From contig CM041780.1 of the NCBI GenBank assembly GCA_023374045.1, forward strand, positions 87,385,627-87,449,626: a stretch of 64,000 bases of DNA, in the 5' to 3' direction. The notes under the pieces were generated by a model, which was not told where the DNA came from, made no database searches, and worked only from the letters and a program-made list of their open reading frames with translations. The stretch comes from Limonium bicolor (Eukaryota; Streptophyta; Magnoliopsida; Caryophyllales; Plumbaginaceae). Within the stretch, counting starts at the first letter, position 1, and each line of letters opens with the position of its first letter. This document shows, piece by piece, positions 12,195 to 23,935 of the stretch. The position numbers were made by a program, and so were the translations under genes.

Positions 12195-12933
12195 GCCCAC
12201 CTCCATTGAAGCTTCCAAGCTCTTCCCATGGCTATTTCTTTCTCTTTCTCCCTCCTCTACTCTCTAATGGTTATGCAGTTTCATATGTGCTCTAGGATGG
12301 GGGTTTGACCCCAAATCCCTAAATGTTGCTTGTAATACTTACCTCTTTATAATAGTTGATTTTGTCTCTTAAATGCTTTATGAATGCCTTGTATTGCATT
12401 TGTTGTGGTTCCTTGCAAAATTATGTCTTGAGCTTGGAATCGGGCAAATTGGGGACAAACCCTAAATTTCATTTCTCTAAATTAGGAATTGGAACCTTAG
12501 GGCTATTGTTAGGAGCTTGAAATTAATGTTAACTAGTGACTCTAACCTTCTTTGAATTAAGGGGTGTGATTAATTAGGTAAGATTTGATTAGTCCAAGAT
12601 TTGGAGAATCATTACATTAGCTCTAATAGACAACTAAAGTGAGGTAAGTTTATGAGTACATTTAGGTATATTTGGGTGATTCCCTTGATGAGTGTGAAAT
12701 ATGAATGGTTTTTGTGGTCTTTAATGCCTAATTTGTATACGCGTGTCAACAATATTCCACACTTATCTTACGTTTTCCTTTGGTTTGTTGTTTATTAAGG
12801 CTTGATACCCTTTTTCTATGTTAAATGCATAGAAAAGCCAAGGAAACACTAGATTAACTCACAAGGGATATAATGCAACAAACGCGGGTCGAATCGGAGT
12901 CAAAATGAAGAATTTAGAGGATTTTGAAGGTGT

Positions 12934-13199
12934 GTCCGAGCTTGCGTCCGAACTTCCAAGCTCGGACACAAGTCGAGAGTTCGTGTGCTGTGTCTGATGA
13001 GATGTCCGAACTTCTGTCCGAGCATCGAAGTTTGGACGTGGTTCGAGAATCCCAACGAGAAAAGACGGAGGACTGACTTACGGTGCATGTCCGAACTTGT
13101 GTCCGAACATCCAAGTTCGGACACAAGTCGAGATTTCTGGGACTGGAGCGCTCAAAGCATTGTGTCCGTACATTGAAGGTCGGACCAATGTTCGGACGG
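12934..13199 (+). repeat. Palindromic cluster in LTR segment B
   Basis: Repeated triads of GTCCGAACTT-like half-sites in direct orientation followed by AAGTTCGGAC in inverse orientation, for example at 12934-12966 and 13088-13122. A TATA-like TATTTAAAT follows near 13255, so the cluster sits just upstream of the likely promoter. Confidence 0.8.
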
Positions 13200-14564
13200 C
13201 ACGATAATTTCAGCATAAACTCGGCGTTTTGAAGGGAAAAAGAGGGAGGAAAGTCTATTTAAATGACCTAATCAGAGAGAAAGGTATTCATTCATCATCG
13301 ATCATTACAACACACACTCTCACGCTGATAAACGAGGTTCTCTCCACTCATCCACGCCAATTGCATCAGTTCACCTTCATTTACATTCATCAAGCTTATC
13401 ATCATCGTTCTGGAGGAGCATCGTCAGAAGGGAGAGAGGCCATCATCTTCAACCTTACACCTGTATCCGCCGATTCTGGATAGTCGTTCAACAGAAGGGT
13501 TTTTCTTCCTTTAGATGATTTTTATGTTGATTGTATTTATCTGTTTCTTGGCAATGTCTGGCTAGTAGGGATTTAACTCTGGGGTAGGGTTGTTCAAGAT
13601 GGATTGAATCTAGTTAAGAATTCTGCAGTTTGATTATGAGATTGTGATGGTTTGTTTCCAGGTTAATGATTATCAATTTTCTTCTCTATTAATTTCGCAA
13701 GTTATAGAGTTGTTCTGCGAAACCTATTAAGATCAGACAAGGTGATTAATAGGGAGTTCGAATTAACCTAGGAATTTGTGGAAAAATTAGTCGGATAGAT
13801 AATCTTTTCTACAGACGCTAACAATTCTTTGTGCTTATTCCATCTATATGTGTTTTGCCAACTGCTAGATTAGAGTTGACATGTTCTGATAGGTGAGCTC
13901 TTCAATGAACTAGGACTTCCCGGCCGACCGACGGGACTCTACGTCTGGTCCCATCTCGAACTCGGATGTTGAAGAGTGCCCTTGAACTACAGATCAATCA
14001 ACATAAACAATACAAGAAAAGAAATGGATTCTCCATCCCGGAGTACACCTATCCTAGTTTAGTTAGATTAATTTTATTGCTTTCATTTTATTTCTCCAAT
14101 TACAACCAAAAACCCTAAAATCCCCAATTTAAGTTTATGAACTTTTATTTATCTTCTTGCACATTTACTAAGCTTATAATTAACTAGATAGTTACGAAGT
14201 CCCTATGGATACGACCTTGTTGTACTACAATGATTGGGTTCACTGCCCATAGTTAGCAAGATAGTTTCACCATTATTTTGCCCAACAAGTTTTTTAGTTG
14301 ATAAGTGGTGAAATAGTGTTATCTCAAGGTCTTTATTCACCTTCATTTTATTTGGTGCATGACTTATTTCACCACTTTATGGAGTACTTTTGTGATTATT
14401 AGTGAGCTTATACTTTTGACATATTCGAATAGGTAAATACTCATGTGAGGACATTTTGAAAGCTTAATTTGAGGATGCATCAATGTTCGAGCACTTCGGG
14501 AAGGATGCCAAGCCAACGGGAAGCATCGGGAGAATTCCGGCACAAAATAAGAACTTTCTGGTCT

Positions 14565-14748
14565 CGACCGACCCTTGGACCGACCCTGGGAGGGTCGGTT
14601 TGACCTTGTCCAAACCTTCCGCAGCACACTGGAGTCGACCGACCTTAGGACCGACTCTGGTAAAGTTGGTCGAGCTTAAAAATGTCACGTGCCTCCCTCA
14701 CCAGAGAGTCCGACCGACCCACGAGACCGACCTTGCCGAGGTCGGTCA
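14565..14748 (+). repeat. Palindromic cluster in LTR segment C
   Basis: Three triads of CGACCGACC, a second CGACC copy and an inverted GGTCGGT lie about 70 bp apart (14565, 14636, 14710). The word GACCGACCC with inverse GGGTCGGTC is shared with the unrelated LTR at 17956-21980. Confidence 0.8.
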
Positions 14749-16684
14749 GACGGAAAATCTGCCCAGATTGATGTTTTAAAATGCTGGATTTTAGGGCTTC
14801 CTTCCTCATTCTTCACCACCCACGATACCAGCTAGAAAGAAGAGAGAGAGGGGCAAAAATAAGGGAGAAAAGAAGAGGAGAAAAAAAGAGAAGAAGAGGA
14901 GGAAAAAGAGATTGAAGATTCAACCTCCATTGAAGCTCAAGAGCTCCTCCTATGGCTAACTCTCCCTCTTTCCTTCTCTTTCCTCTCTTAATGGCTGAGT
15001 AGACTTATTTGTATCCTAGGATGGGGCTTGACCCTATTTTTGCTCATTGTATGCTAGAAACCTAACTCATTTAATACTCTTGTTTTATCTTCTTCAATAT
15101 CAATTAATGCTTTAAATTGATCTCTTATTGCATTTATGGTGGTTCCATTCTACATTTGAGTTAGAGTTTGGAATTTGACTAAAATGGGGATAAACCCTAA
15201 CTTTCGCTCTCTTGATTTTGGGGGTAAAATCTTAGGGTTATTATTTAAGAGTGTTTGCTTAATGCTACTTAGTGACTTAAACCTCCTTTAATTAAGGGGT
15301 TTGACTAATTAGGTAAAAATTGGGTTTCCCATGATTTGGGGATTCATGAATTGAGCTATAATATACAATGAGATAATTAGTTATGGTTATGAGATTCCTT
15401 GAGTGAATTAGGTGATTCCCCACTATCCTAGGGTACTTTTTCCATCCATTCCATCAAACAACAATTTACTGTTTTATTGCTTTTCCATTGACAAACAACC
15501 AAGCTTTCCACCGGCTAAACCCCTGTTTATTGTTTTTATTTGCGTTTTACTAAAGTACCGAAGCTTGGGAGTTAGAAACCAATTTCCTTGTGGATATGAC
15601 ATTTGTTATATTGCAACGAATTGGGTGCACTTGCCCGTTTAGCTAGGTTTAATTACTATGTTTGTAATTTTCCCAACATCATGAGAGCGCGACTGATGAG
15701 GAAGCTGCTCTTCGTATGGAGCCCGTTATTCCCACTCACTAGAGTCTTAATGATGTGCCAATACCTGGTGGTCCGCTAGTGACTAGTGTGATCACCAGTT
15801 TCGGGGGGCATGTCGCCATTGACCTCTGGCCAAGGACTAAGGTATTTACTCTCTTATCTTTCACTTTTACAAGTAGATTTAATTACTTCATGCGTGTGTA
15901 AACGTTGTGGTAATTATCTAGGACTGGGGTGTTTTGGGATTTAAATCCCGAAACAGTTTGATCGCGAACTGGCCGTTCAACGAGGTTCCTTGCAAAAGGG
16001 TAAGGAATATGCTTATGCATTCAGGCCTTCGTCATCTGTTAGAGATCACATGGCCTTTCAATAACATGTCATTGATCTCTACCTTTGTGGAGAGGTGGCA
16101 GCCGGAAACCAACTCTTTTCACATGCCCTTTGGAGAGATGACGATCACACTTCATGATGTGTGGCAAATATTAAGGATCCCCATCATTGGTCATCCGGTT
16201 CTAGGGGACCCGTCAAACACTGAGATTTAGGAGACGATGGCTAAGTGTTTAGAGTTTGACGACAACGTTCAGGCGATGGCAGATTTCATGTGGCATACTG
16301 GTGTTGTTCAGCTATGTCCACTGATTAAGTGGAGTTCGACCGGGCAGAAGCTACCTATGAAGCAGGCGTGTGGTTGGCTCCACTATGCAATCGGTACCAC
16401 CATCTTTGATGGGAAGGGGCATGGACACATAAGTCCTCTATATTTTTGGTTAGTCACTCCCATGAGCCGACATGTGAAGCTAAGGAAGTACATATAGGGA
16501 GCAGGTACTCTTGCATGGTTGTATCGCCAGCTGAGGATAGCATCTTGTGCTGATTCTACTAGCATTGCTGGCTGTTTGACCCTTCTTGAGGTAAGTGTTT
16601 TAATGTACAACAATGACTAATAAATTTTCATTAATTCACATTAATAGTTGACATAATTTATTTATAAAATTTTCGTAGTACTGG

Positions 16685-17162
16685 TAGGGGTGATCATTTA
16701 GATAATTCGGTTAACTAAAATCCAAATTGTAAAAAATAAATTGGATTTCGGTTATTTCGGTTAAAAATCGAGATATCCAAATTAAGACCAAAACCAAATT
16801 AACCATTATCCAAATTATCCGAAATCCAAATTTTTTTAAGTGAAATCCAAAATCCAAACTAAAATTCAAATTTTAGCTGGTTTTGATTACAACTTACCAA
16901 AATTTAGAGTTTGTGTTTGACTATTTGTCATTAAAGACTAGAATTAGAAAATAGAATACTCTTTTGTAAAAAAAATTGGATAATTTAGTTAACCGAATTA
17001 GACAAAGTCAAAACCAAATCCAAACCAAATTATAATTAGGATAATTCGGTTAACCGAAATTTTCAATTCAGTTAGAAACTTTGGTTAAAAATCCAAAAAA
17101 CAAAATCGATTAATTCAGTTTTTGGATAAATCCAAAATATCCAAACTGAATGCTCACCCCAA
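16685..17162. mobile_element. hAT-type MITE in a PMD exon
   Basis: Ends TAGGGGTGATCATT and (reversed) TTGGGGTGAGCATT are flanked by the identical 8-mer AGTACTGG (16677-16684, 17163-17170). The inside has repeated TTCGGTTAACCGAAA-like words and is non-coding. The insertion lies 6 bp after the splice acceptor TTTTCGTAG (ending 16678), so it splits the very start of an exon. Confidence 0.88.
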
Positions 17163-17955
17163 AGTACTGGATATATGCATACTCCCCACTCTTAGACCAG
17201 TAGTTAGTGTTGATTGGCGTGATGGGGATGATAGACCGTGGGCTATGAGATGGGTCAGGTCCACCTCCCAGCAGAAAGATAAAGAGTCGCTGGAGAACTA
17301 CCTCAAGCATCTAGATGCTATAACAGCAAGAAATGTAAATGGTACAATAATTGTAATTTATATCATTTACATTATTGTTTCTTATTGATGCTTATGTTTC
17401 CCTGTGATGCAATGTAGACTGATTGGTTGCCCTACGGTTGCGAGAAGGTGAATGAGAACAAGGGCCGCACTTGGAACAGGGGTACCTTGCAGTACATGGG
17501 GGTGAATGAGCCATATATGCTGGAGCGTTGTTTTCGCCAATTCGGGTATGTTCAGTGTATCCCACCTGCCCCTATTAGACCAAACATTAGATCCAAAAAA
17601 AAAAGAGAGAAATGGATTCTATAAATGTGTGTACCCCGCTATGTATTGTGTGTGGGACACCACACGTGAGTGTGCTGCTACTCCGGGGTGCACTAAGACA
17701 AGGGCGGTGTTGCACGCATGTGACGAAGATTATCTGGATTGGTACGTCAAACACAACCATCCAAAGATTCTGAATCCTAACATATACAACAAAACCTTCG
17801 TTCATTGGTCGGATCCCGCCCTAGTAAGTTGATCTCTGCCTTTGTATAATTTCAGTTGATTATAACATTTTGTGAATACTAGGCTAACTTAATATTATGT
17901 TGCAGCTCATGAGTGGGGCATTTGAGATTGGTAGGCCTTATTTTCCCAGCGCTGG

Positions 17956-20900
17956 TGTAACACCCCTACTGTAAACTTTAACAATAAACCGAAACTGCAG
18001 CGGAAATGTATAGCTTTACAATAACTAAACGAGATGGTGTTACACGCCGTTAGCCACCCACGTGGCTAACAAGGCAGAATACATACAATCGTATCGGTCT
18101 GATGCACAGACTCCCGAGCATAGTACTAAAACCATAAATACAACCAACTATACCGGGTATTAATATTTACAACCATCACTGTACAACTGTCATTCCAAAA
18201 TATATCACCACGGGAGCACAGGCGCATCCCGGGTCCAACTTCCAAAAACTACCAAAAGTACTTCATAACACCTAGGATCTAGAGCCACTCCGCATCCTCG
18301 ATCCTCATCCTGTAAAATAAAATATGGTGCCCAAAAGGGCTCAGCAACCCATGGCTGGTATGGCTAACGTGCAGCCCGTCGGCTACCGGGATACGCGCAA
18401 CCAATTGTCATGATAACATGGCAATGATTTTAACATACAACTTACTTAACATAGCAATAAGCATTGCATAACAAACATCAACACATAACATAACAGGGAC
18501 GATTCTCTTTAGGAACCGAACCGAACATAGTTAGTCAACTTGGAGAGCCTAGAGAATGATGTCAAACTCATGCTAAGCTCGTTACATAACTCGTTACCGT
18601 TCTGTTGGATGAACAAATAACTTAACCCCAAGATGCGTCGGATATAGTGATCCAAGCACACCGTACATAAAATTTCCCCTAGTCCGAACATCAGTCAGAT
18701 AAATAGCCTTGGTTAAGCTTGAGGGTGATTGTAGTCCAAGAAGGAAAACAACCATAACATACTGAGAGATTCGAACCTGATACAGATATCAACTCCCGAA
18801 CATACACGCGTGGCCGGAACGACTGGACTCCTCACTCCCTGGTTAACACTTGTTAGAAGTCCCATTGTTGGAACTTAACACATTAAATCACAAGTAGGTA
18901 TTTAGGTCCAGTTAGACTCACAAGGGAGATGAGACACACTTTAACAGCACAAACCACAACTAGCTCATACATAGCCGTAGTTAGAACGTTCCTTAGGTCG
19001 AAATGTTAAAACCGGGTACCGCTCTCTTACGTATCCTAGTTCGGTCAACTAACGGGTTAGCGCGTAATTGAGGTTAACGGTACCGGTGCACACACGCCAC
19101 AATAATAACAATGACTGTAAACTCATTTCATGATTAAGTCTTACAAAGTCATAAGCACTCAGAAAACATACAACACACAAGTCAGTGTAAACCGGTAGGC
19201 AACAGACTACAAGAAAACCATACCTTGGTCCCTGCTGTGTTCGAGTTCCACCAAATGCAACTCATATACATAATTAGTAATGTCGGTTAATTACCTTTTT
19301 TAACTTCCAATTTACTAAGTGTTCTACATGATTACATGACATGTTTCACAATTGAACTTACACTTGATTATCCTCATTATACCCACTAGGGTTTACTACA
19401 TAGGTCACATTTCTCTTCTTTTTTTTTTTTTACAATTATGGGCCGACCGACCTTCCGACCGACCCAACCCCTGGGTCGGTCCGTTCCAGTAATAATTCCG
19501 GGTTTGAAAATTCTACCCCGACCGACCCAAGCCTATACCGACCGACCCAAAGCCCTCTGGGTCGGTCCATTCCAGAAACAATTTCGTTCTTTGTCTTTAG
19601 CCCGACCCACCGACCGACCCAACCCCCTGGGTCGGTCGATTCCAGAAACATCTCCCGTTGCCTTATTACAGTCCGACCGACCCAGCCAGGGTCGGTCCCC
19701 TAGGTCGGTCGACTGCAGAACTTCTCCAAACTTGTCAAACTTTCTCCAAACTTTTCCTCAAGCCTCCTAATGTGTTCTAACATCATTTGGCACACTAAAA
19801 CCTCCATATATCATCCTCCAAACTCATTTTTTAAGTCCCTCAACACTTACTCAATTTCTTATTAAATTTCTAACACTTGTAATGTTTTTTCCTCAAGTTT
19901 CTAAGTGGTGGTTTATACCTATGATTACAACTAACCAAAATGTTTTCTCACCACCATTACATCTTCTCCAAAGCATAATTTCTCAACAACACTTCCTTTA
20001 CACAAACTCCTTAAGATTTATTTCCACAAGTTCTTACCTCCTCCTTTACAAGATATTACTCTTCTCTTGTTTACCAAAATTTGCATAAGTCCTAAACCAC
20101 ACTCCCACCATGACTTTGGTGTATCTCAAAACACCCATTTGATCTCTAAACCTCCAAGAATATGCCTAAGTCATTTTAGCACCTAAGAACACCTTAAATT
20201 CCCTTTCTTTTTACCAAGCCAATACTTAGTCATTCCCAGCACTTCCTAGATCGCCAAACTACTTTTAAACACCAAAAACTCCTTGTATATTAACCAAATT
20301 TTTGGCATGGTTTCACTAGCACTTTCTTACACCAAAACACATAGTTTTCACCTTTAAACAATCAAGAACATTTATCCACACCAGAAATGTTCTTTACACA
20401 CAACTAAGCCTTAAACTACACTACATCACAATATAGTGCATAATTTAAATTGCTTGGCACTTAGGCCCTTAAATAACATGGCTCTTAGGCCCTTAAATTG
20501 CATTAATCTTAAACACTAAATTTCCCACATAATAATTGCCTTTAACCTGCAAATACATACATCACCACATATGTCTTTAATAACCTCCTTGAGGATAGTT
20601 TTCTAGCTCATTTACCATTGGCTCCTTGGGTAGTTTATTAAGCATTTAAAGCTCAATTTCCTAAGACACATTAAACCCACATTAAGTTAGGTTATCTACC
20701 TCTTCTCTTAAAGGTTTCTTTTCTTGTTTTCTTGGATTGAAAATCAGCAAGGAACTTGATCACTTGTCAATCTTCTATCCACACACATATAAGGGTAATG
20801 AGCTTTAATAGTCATACTTAAACTCATATATAAACCCTAGTTTTACATAAGTGTTTTAAACATTAAAATAGAAGTTTACCTTGGAATTGAATGTGAATTG

Positions 20901-21980
20901 GATTAAGTATCAAGAGAGGACTCCACCTAGCCCTTTGAATATTGAAATGAAGCTATGAAAGATCAAAAGAAGGCACCATTAAATGGCGATTCTCGGTCAA
21001 GAACAAAAACAAGAGGAAATATAGATTTTCTTTGGTTTTCCTTACCTTGAAGCAAAGGAGAATAACAAGGTAGAAAATATGAGTTCTTGCTCCTTCAATG
21101 GTGGATCTCCATGGCACCGAAATGGTGTTTTTGAAGATTTGAAAAGACAAAGTTGTAGAGCTTGATCAAACTAAGAGAATGGTGGTCTTGAAATTAATTT
21201 TGGAGCATGGAGCTAGGAGTTATAAGGAGTTGAAGATGGAGAATGGTACTAATGTTGTAGCAAAACCTGATGGAGAGGGAGGAAGGAGGTTGGAGACGGT
21301 GGGAACAAGAGGGAAATGAGAGAATGAGGTGAGAGGTAAACTTTTGAAAGATATTTATGTGTAAAGCAAATAGTTACTTACTTTATTAATTCTCCTCCCT
21401 TAACAAATCAGCCTAGTGTGATGACTCACACTTAAAAACCGGCCCCCTTGGTACTTAGGAGGTTTTATGGTCTTTGTTGACCATTTAACTAACTTATATT
21501 GACTTATGTCTTAAACTAGCACTATTTGAGCACTATTCACAAATTAGTGCACATAATTGTGAAATTTTTGACTTCCCATTGATTTAGACTTCCTAATGTG
21601 ATACTAAGTAGTACACATGTTGATTAAAGAGTAATGATGGGCATTTAGCCACTCAAAACCCATTTCTAAGACAATTTTTCAAAAATGTGCTTTAAGACTC
21701 CTTAAAGCACATTTTGTGTTTTAACTTGTTTTCAAGCTTGGTTTTCTTTGGTAATTAGTTTAACATGTTCATTAACATGTAAATAAAGTCATGGTAGGCT
21801 CTTAGAGTCTTAACCAAGGTTATCCCAAGCTTAGAGCACGTTTTTGCTCTAATTACCTTTATGGTACTTTATTGTGTTTTCTATGGTTTAAATTGTTCAC
21901 TAACATTTCTAAGGCACTTTTTAGCCTTTATATACCATAGTTCAATATTTAAACAACATATCAAGGTTTGGGGTATTTCA
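17956..21980 (-). mobile_element. Family E long LTR, copy 2 (4.0 kb, solo-LTR-like)
   Basis: It begins TGTAACACCCC, ends GGGGTATTTCA and is flanked by GCTGG on both sides (17951-17955, 21981-21985), interrupting PMD gene 1. No gag, pol, primer site or second LTR is seen, so it behaves as a single 4-kb LTR. On the minus strand a leader around 21340-21050 leads to a short open frame at 21150-20953 and a splice-donor-like AAG|GTAAGG near 21049, suggesting minus-strand transcription. A palindromic cluster lies at 19442-19712. Confidence 0.85.
19442..19712. repeat. Palindromic triad array in E2
   Basis: Four units of GACCGACCC with inverted GGGTCGGTC, most followed by ATTCCAG as in E1. The last unit has one forward and two inverted copies, the others two forward and one inverted. 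The cluster is CpG-dense while the flanking 2 kb is CpG-poor. Confidence 0.85.
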
Positions 21981-22280
21981 GCTGGGATTGGCGTTACTAC
22001 CGTGAGGAGATGCCAGAGGAGTAACAGAGGGCAACAGAACAGGGGATAGATGAGGCCTTCAACACCTTATCTATATGGGATTCATACTATCACCAGTACG
22101 GTGCACCATAGTTTAAGGTTTTATGTTTTTGGTGTTTTAAGATACAGTTTGGATGGTTTTTTTACTTTCTACATTTGTTTGACTAAACTGTTTGTAGTTA
22201 TAATGGATCTTCATTTGTGAGACCTTAACTTGTGTTATGTTAGAAGTTTCACTGATTTATATTATGTGGAATTGTTTCCT

Positions 22281-22642
22281 TACAAAAGTCCTAAACTTCA
22301 AACCCCCTGCTTCAGAGAATTGAAAGTTAGGGTTCATTACCAAATTTTATAAATCCAAACATCTATCAAATGAATATTTAATAATCCAAACATCTACTTG
22401 GCAGAACAAACCTAATGTTTATGTTTACGAGAACTGAAATATATCCGAATGTAAAAATTCTTTACAAAAGTCCTAAACTTCAAACCCCCTGCTTCATAGA
22501 ATTGAAAGTTAGGGTTCATTACCAAATTTTATACATCCAAACATCTATCAAATGAATATCTAATAATCCAAACATCTACCACGCGGAACAAACCTAATGT
22601 CTATGTTATGAGAACTGAAATATATCCAAGTGTAGAAACTCC
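22281..22642. repeat. 182-bp tandem duplication
   Basis: Two head-to-tail copies starting TACAAAAGTCCTAAACTTCA at 22281 and 22463, differing at a handful of sites. Non-coding, downstream of the PMD stop inside MULE1. Confidence 0.9.
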
Positions 22643-23041
22643 GAGCAGAAGTCACGTAAAAGCGTAGCGAGGCTTGAATTTAGAAACGCTTTCTTGATCA
22701 TAAGTTACATTGCGAGGTAATGAGTACGAAAAAATTAACTGTATCAGTCTGGTTGAACTCGGTCTTTCTTCCATTTCTGTAGAAGCAGGATACAGGATGG
22801 GGTTGCTGTTTATGAGATTGAAAACGTCGGAAGGATTTCATCAATGGTAGAATTTGAGAAACAGTCAAGGAATACATTTATGCCTCTTTTGTGTCATTTG
22901 TCTATGAGGAAATGATCTCAATTATTACATCTTTCTACTGATGAAAACAATCGTAAAAATATATTTTAAGTTGTTCGGAGGTTTCTTAGATCCTAAAATC
23001 ACTCAACTATATAACAAAATACTGGAAATACGACATGCCAA

Positions 23042-23346
23042 AATACAAGTATGTAGCTTCTTACTGGCTATTGCTTCAGCATCACATGTAAGGACAAGTC
23101 ACTATTAGACATGATCACACACAACCACCATGTTTTAAGCATTCTTACACAGCTAGTGCATTCTGGTTTTACCATGCCAACCCATAAGAGATTCCTTATA
23201 GGACTACAGAAGGTACGAAATGACATTTCACAATTTTATGGGGAATACAAGGATGTAGCTTCTTACATGGCTATTTAGCTTCAGCATCACCTGTAAGGAC
23301 ACATTCACTATCAGACATGATCACACACAACCACCATGTTTTAAGC
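23042..23346. repeat. Direct duplication, 202-bp offset
   Basis: A block of about 100 bp (AATACAAG.ATGTAGCTTC through CACCATGTTTTAAGCA) occurs at 23042-23143 and 23244-23346. The second copy immediately precedes the TATA box at 23379. Confidence 0.88.
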
Positions 23347-23378
23347 AAAAATAAAAAATCTGGAGCTTGTGCTTTCTC

Positions 23379-23386
23379 TATAAAAG
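23379..23386 (+). promoter_or_regulatory. TATA box of the small acidic gene
   Basis: TATAAAAG lies 82 bp before the ATG at 23468, normal spacing for a plant promoter with a leader of about 50-60 nt. Confidence 0.55.
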
Positions 23387-23467
23387 GAGTAGAGTTGCTA
23401 CTGATTCTTTACAATTCATATTTCCACACCATCAGCTCCTCCAAATTCACAACCCATTCACATTATC

Positions 23468-23686
23468 ATGAGTCACTCATCAAATGACGAAAACAGTTCT
23501 AATATCATAAGGGAGCATGAATCCCTTTCTGATACAGAAGAGTCAATGGGCCAGAGTGATGCTTCAATGTTGGAGCACGAATCACTACTCAACCAGGAAG
23601 AGTCTGTTGGCAGTAATGAGTGGGTGGGGGTGTATGATAGCTCCATATTATGGGAACTCGAATCCCTCTCCGATTCAAATAAATAA
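23468..23686 (+). CDS. Small acidic Ser/Glu-rich protein, unknown
   Basis: A 72-codon frame with a well placed TATA box. The protein is rich in Ser, Glu and Asp and has three internal repeats: EHESLSDTEES, EHESLLNQEES and ELESLSDSN, the last after VYDSSILWELE. No signal peptide, membrane segment or known domain is seen. The same phrase DSSILWELE recurs in the same frame in a downstream block at 23936-24076, so the unit was duplicated. It lies in MULE1 downstream of the PMD gene and could be an accessory TE gene or a captured host fragment. I do not recognise the family. Repeats that vary while keeping the frame mildly support coding. Confidence 0.45.
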   Translation: MSHSSNDENSSNIIREHESLSDTEESMGQSDASMLEHESLLNQEESVGSNEWVGVYDSSILWELESLSDSNK

Positions 23687-23935
23687 GCTTTCGAAATGAT
23701 GGGTCGGTTGTGGATAGAGAGGTAGGGATGCCGTTGGGAGTGTGGTACCTCTAAGGCTAGCTGCTCTCGACCCCTAAGGAGAGGGGCGCAGCGAACGCTC
23801 TTCGAATTTGGATCTAAATCCGTCTGAGTTTTTGCCACCTATGCTGCTTTCCTTGCTGGTAGGTGATCAACGGAGACTAGTGCTTTTGTTGTAGTCTCTG
23901 CCACAGCAGCCTCTGCTGGTTCGTTTGGATGCTCT

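Larger units (their letters stand above)
11771..15678 (+). mobile_element. Composite of three Tat-type LTRs inside PMD gene 1
   Basis: The block is flanked by the 5-mer TCATG (11766-11770, 15679-15683). Removing it with one TSD copy rejoins the PMD reading frame without a shift, so these are the true borders. Three related LTR segments follow each other: A (11771-12685, starts TGATGAGTG, no own 3' end), B (12686-14287, TGATGAGTG to CCCAACA) and C (14299-15678, TGATAAGTG to CCCAACA), with 11 bp between B and C. A and C share a central section (GGATGGGG.TTGACCC region). No internal coding remains. It may be a retroelement whose interior was lost by recombination, with B inserted or swapped in. 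Confidence 0.8.
11252..22111 (+). pseudogene. Plant mobile domain (PMD) gene 1, interrupted
   Basis: The gene encodes a protein of the plant mobile domain family (aminotransferase-like PMD, as in Arabidopsis MAIN/MAIL1 and in TEs). Visible parts: a Lys-rich start after acceptor CTTGTGCAG; an Asp/Glu-rich stretch near 11690-11765; the PMD core in exon 15922-16590, including FVERWQPETNSFHMPFGEMT; exons at about 16679-17334, 17418-17823 and 17906-17955; and a last part 21986-22111. Exon order and intron positions match PMD gene 2 at 32308-34690. It is broken by a Tat LTR cluster (11771-15678), a hAT MITE (16685-17162) and a 4-kb LTR (17956-21980). There are in-frame stops (near 16228, 16495, 22020), an N-terminal frame change and a frameshift at the A-run near 17590. 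Molecular role in TEs is unknown; host PMD proteins are nuclear and linked to genome stability and TE silencing. Confidence 0.85.
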
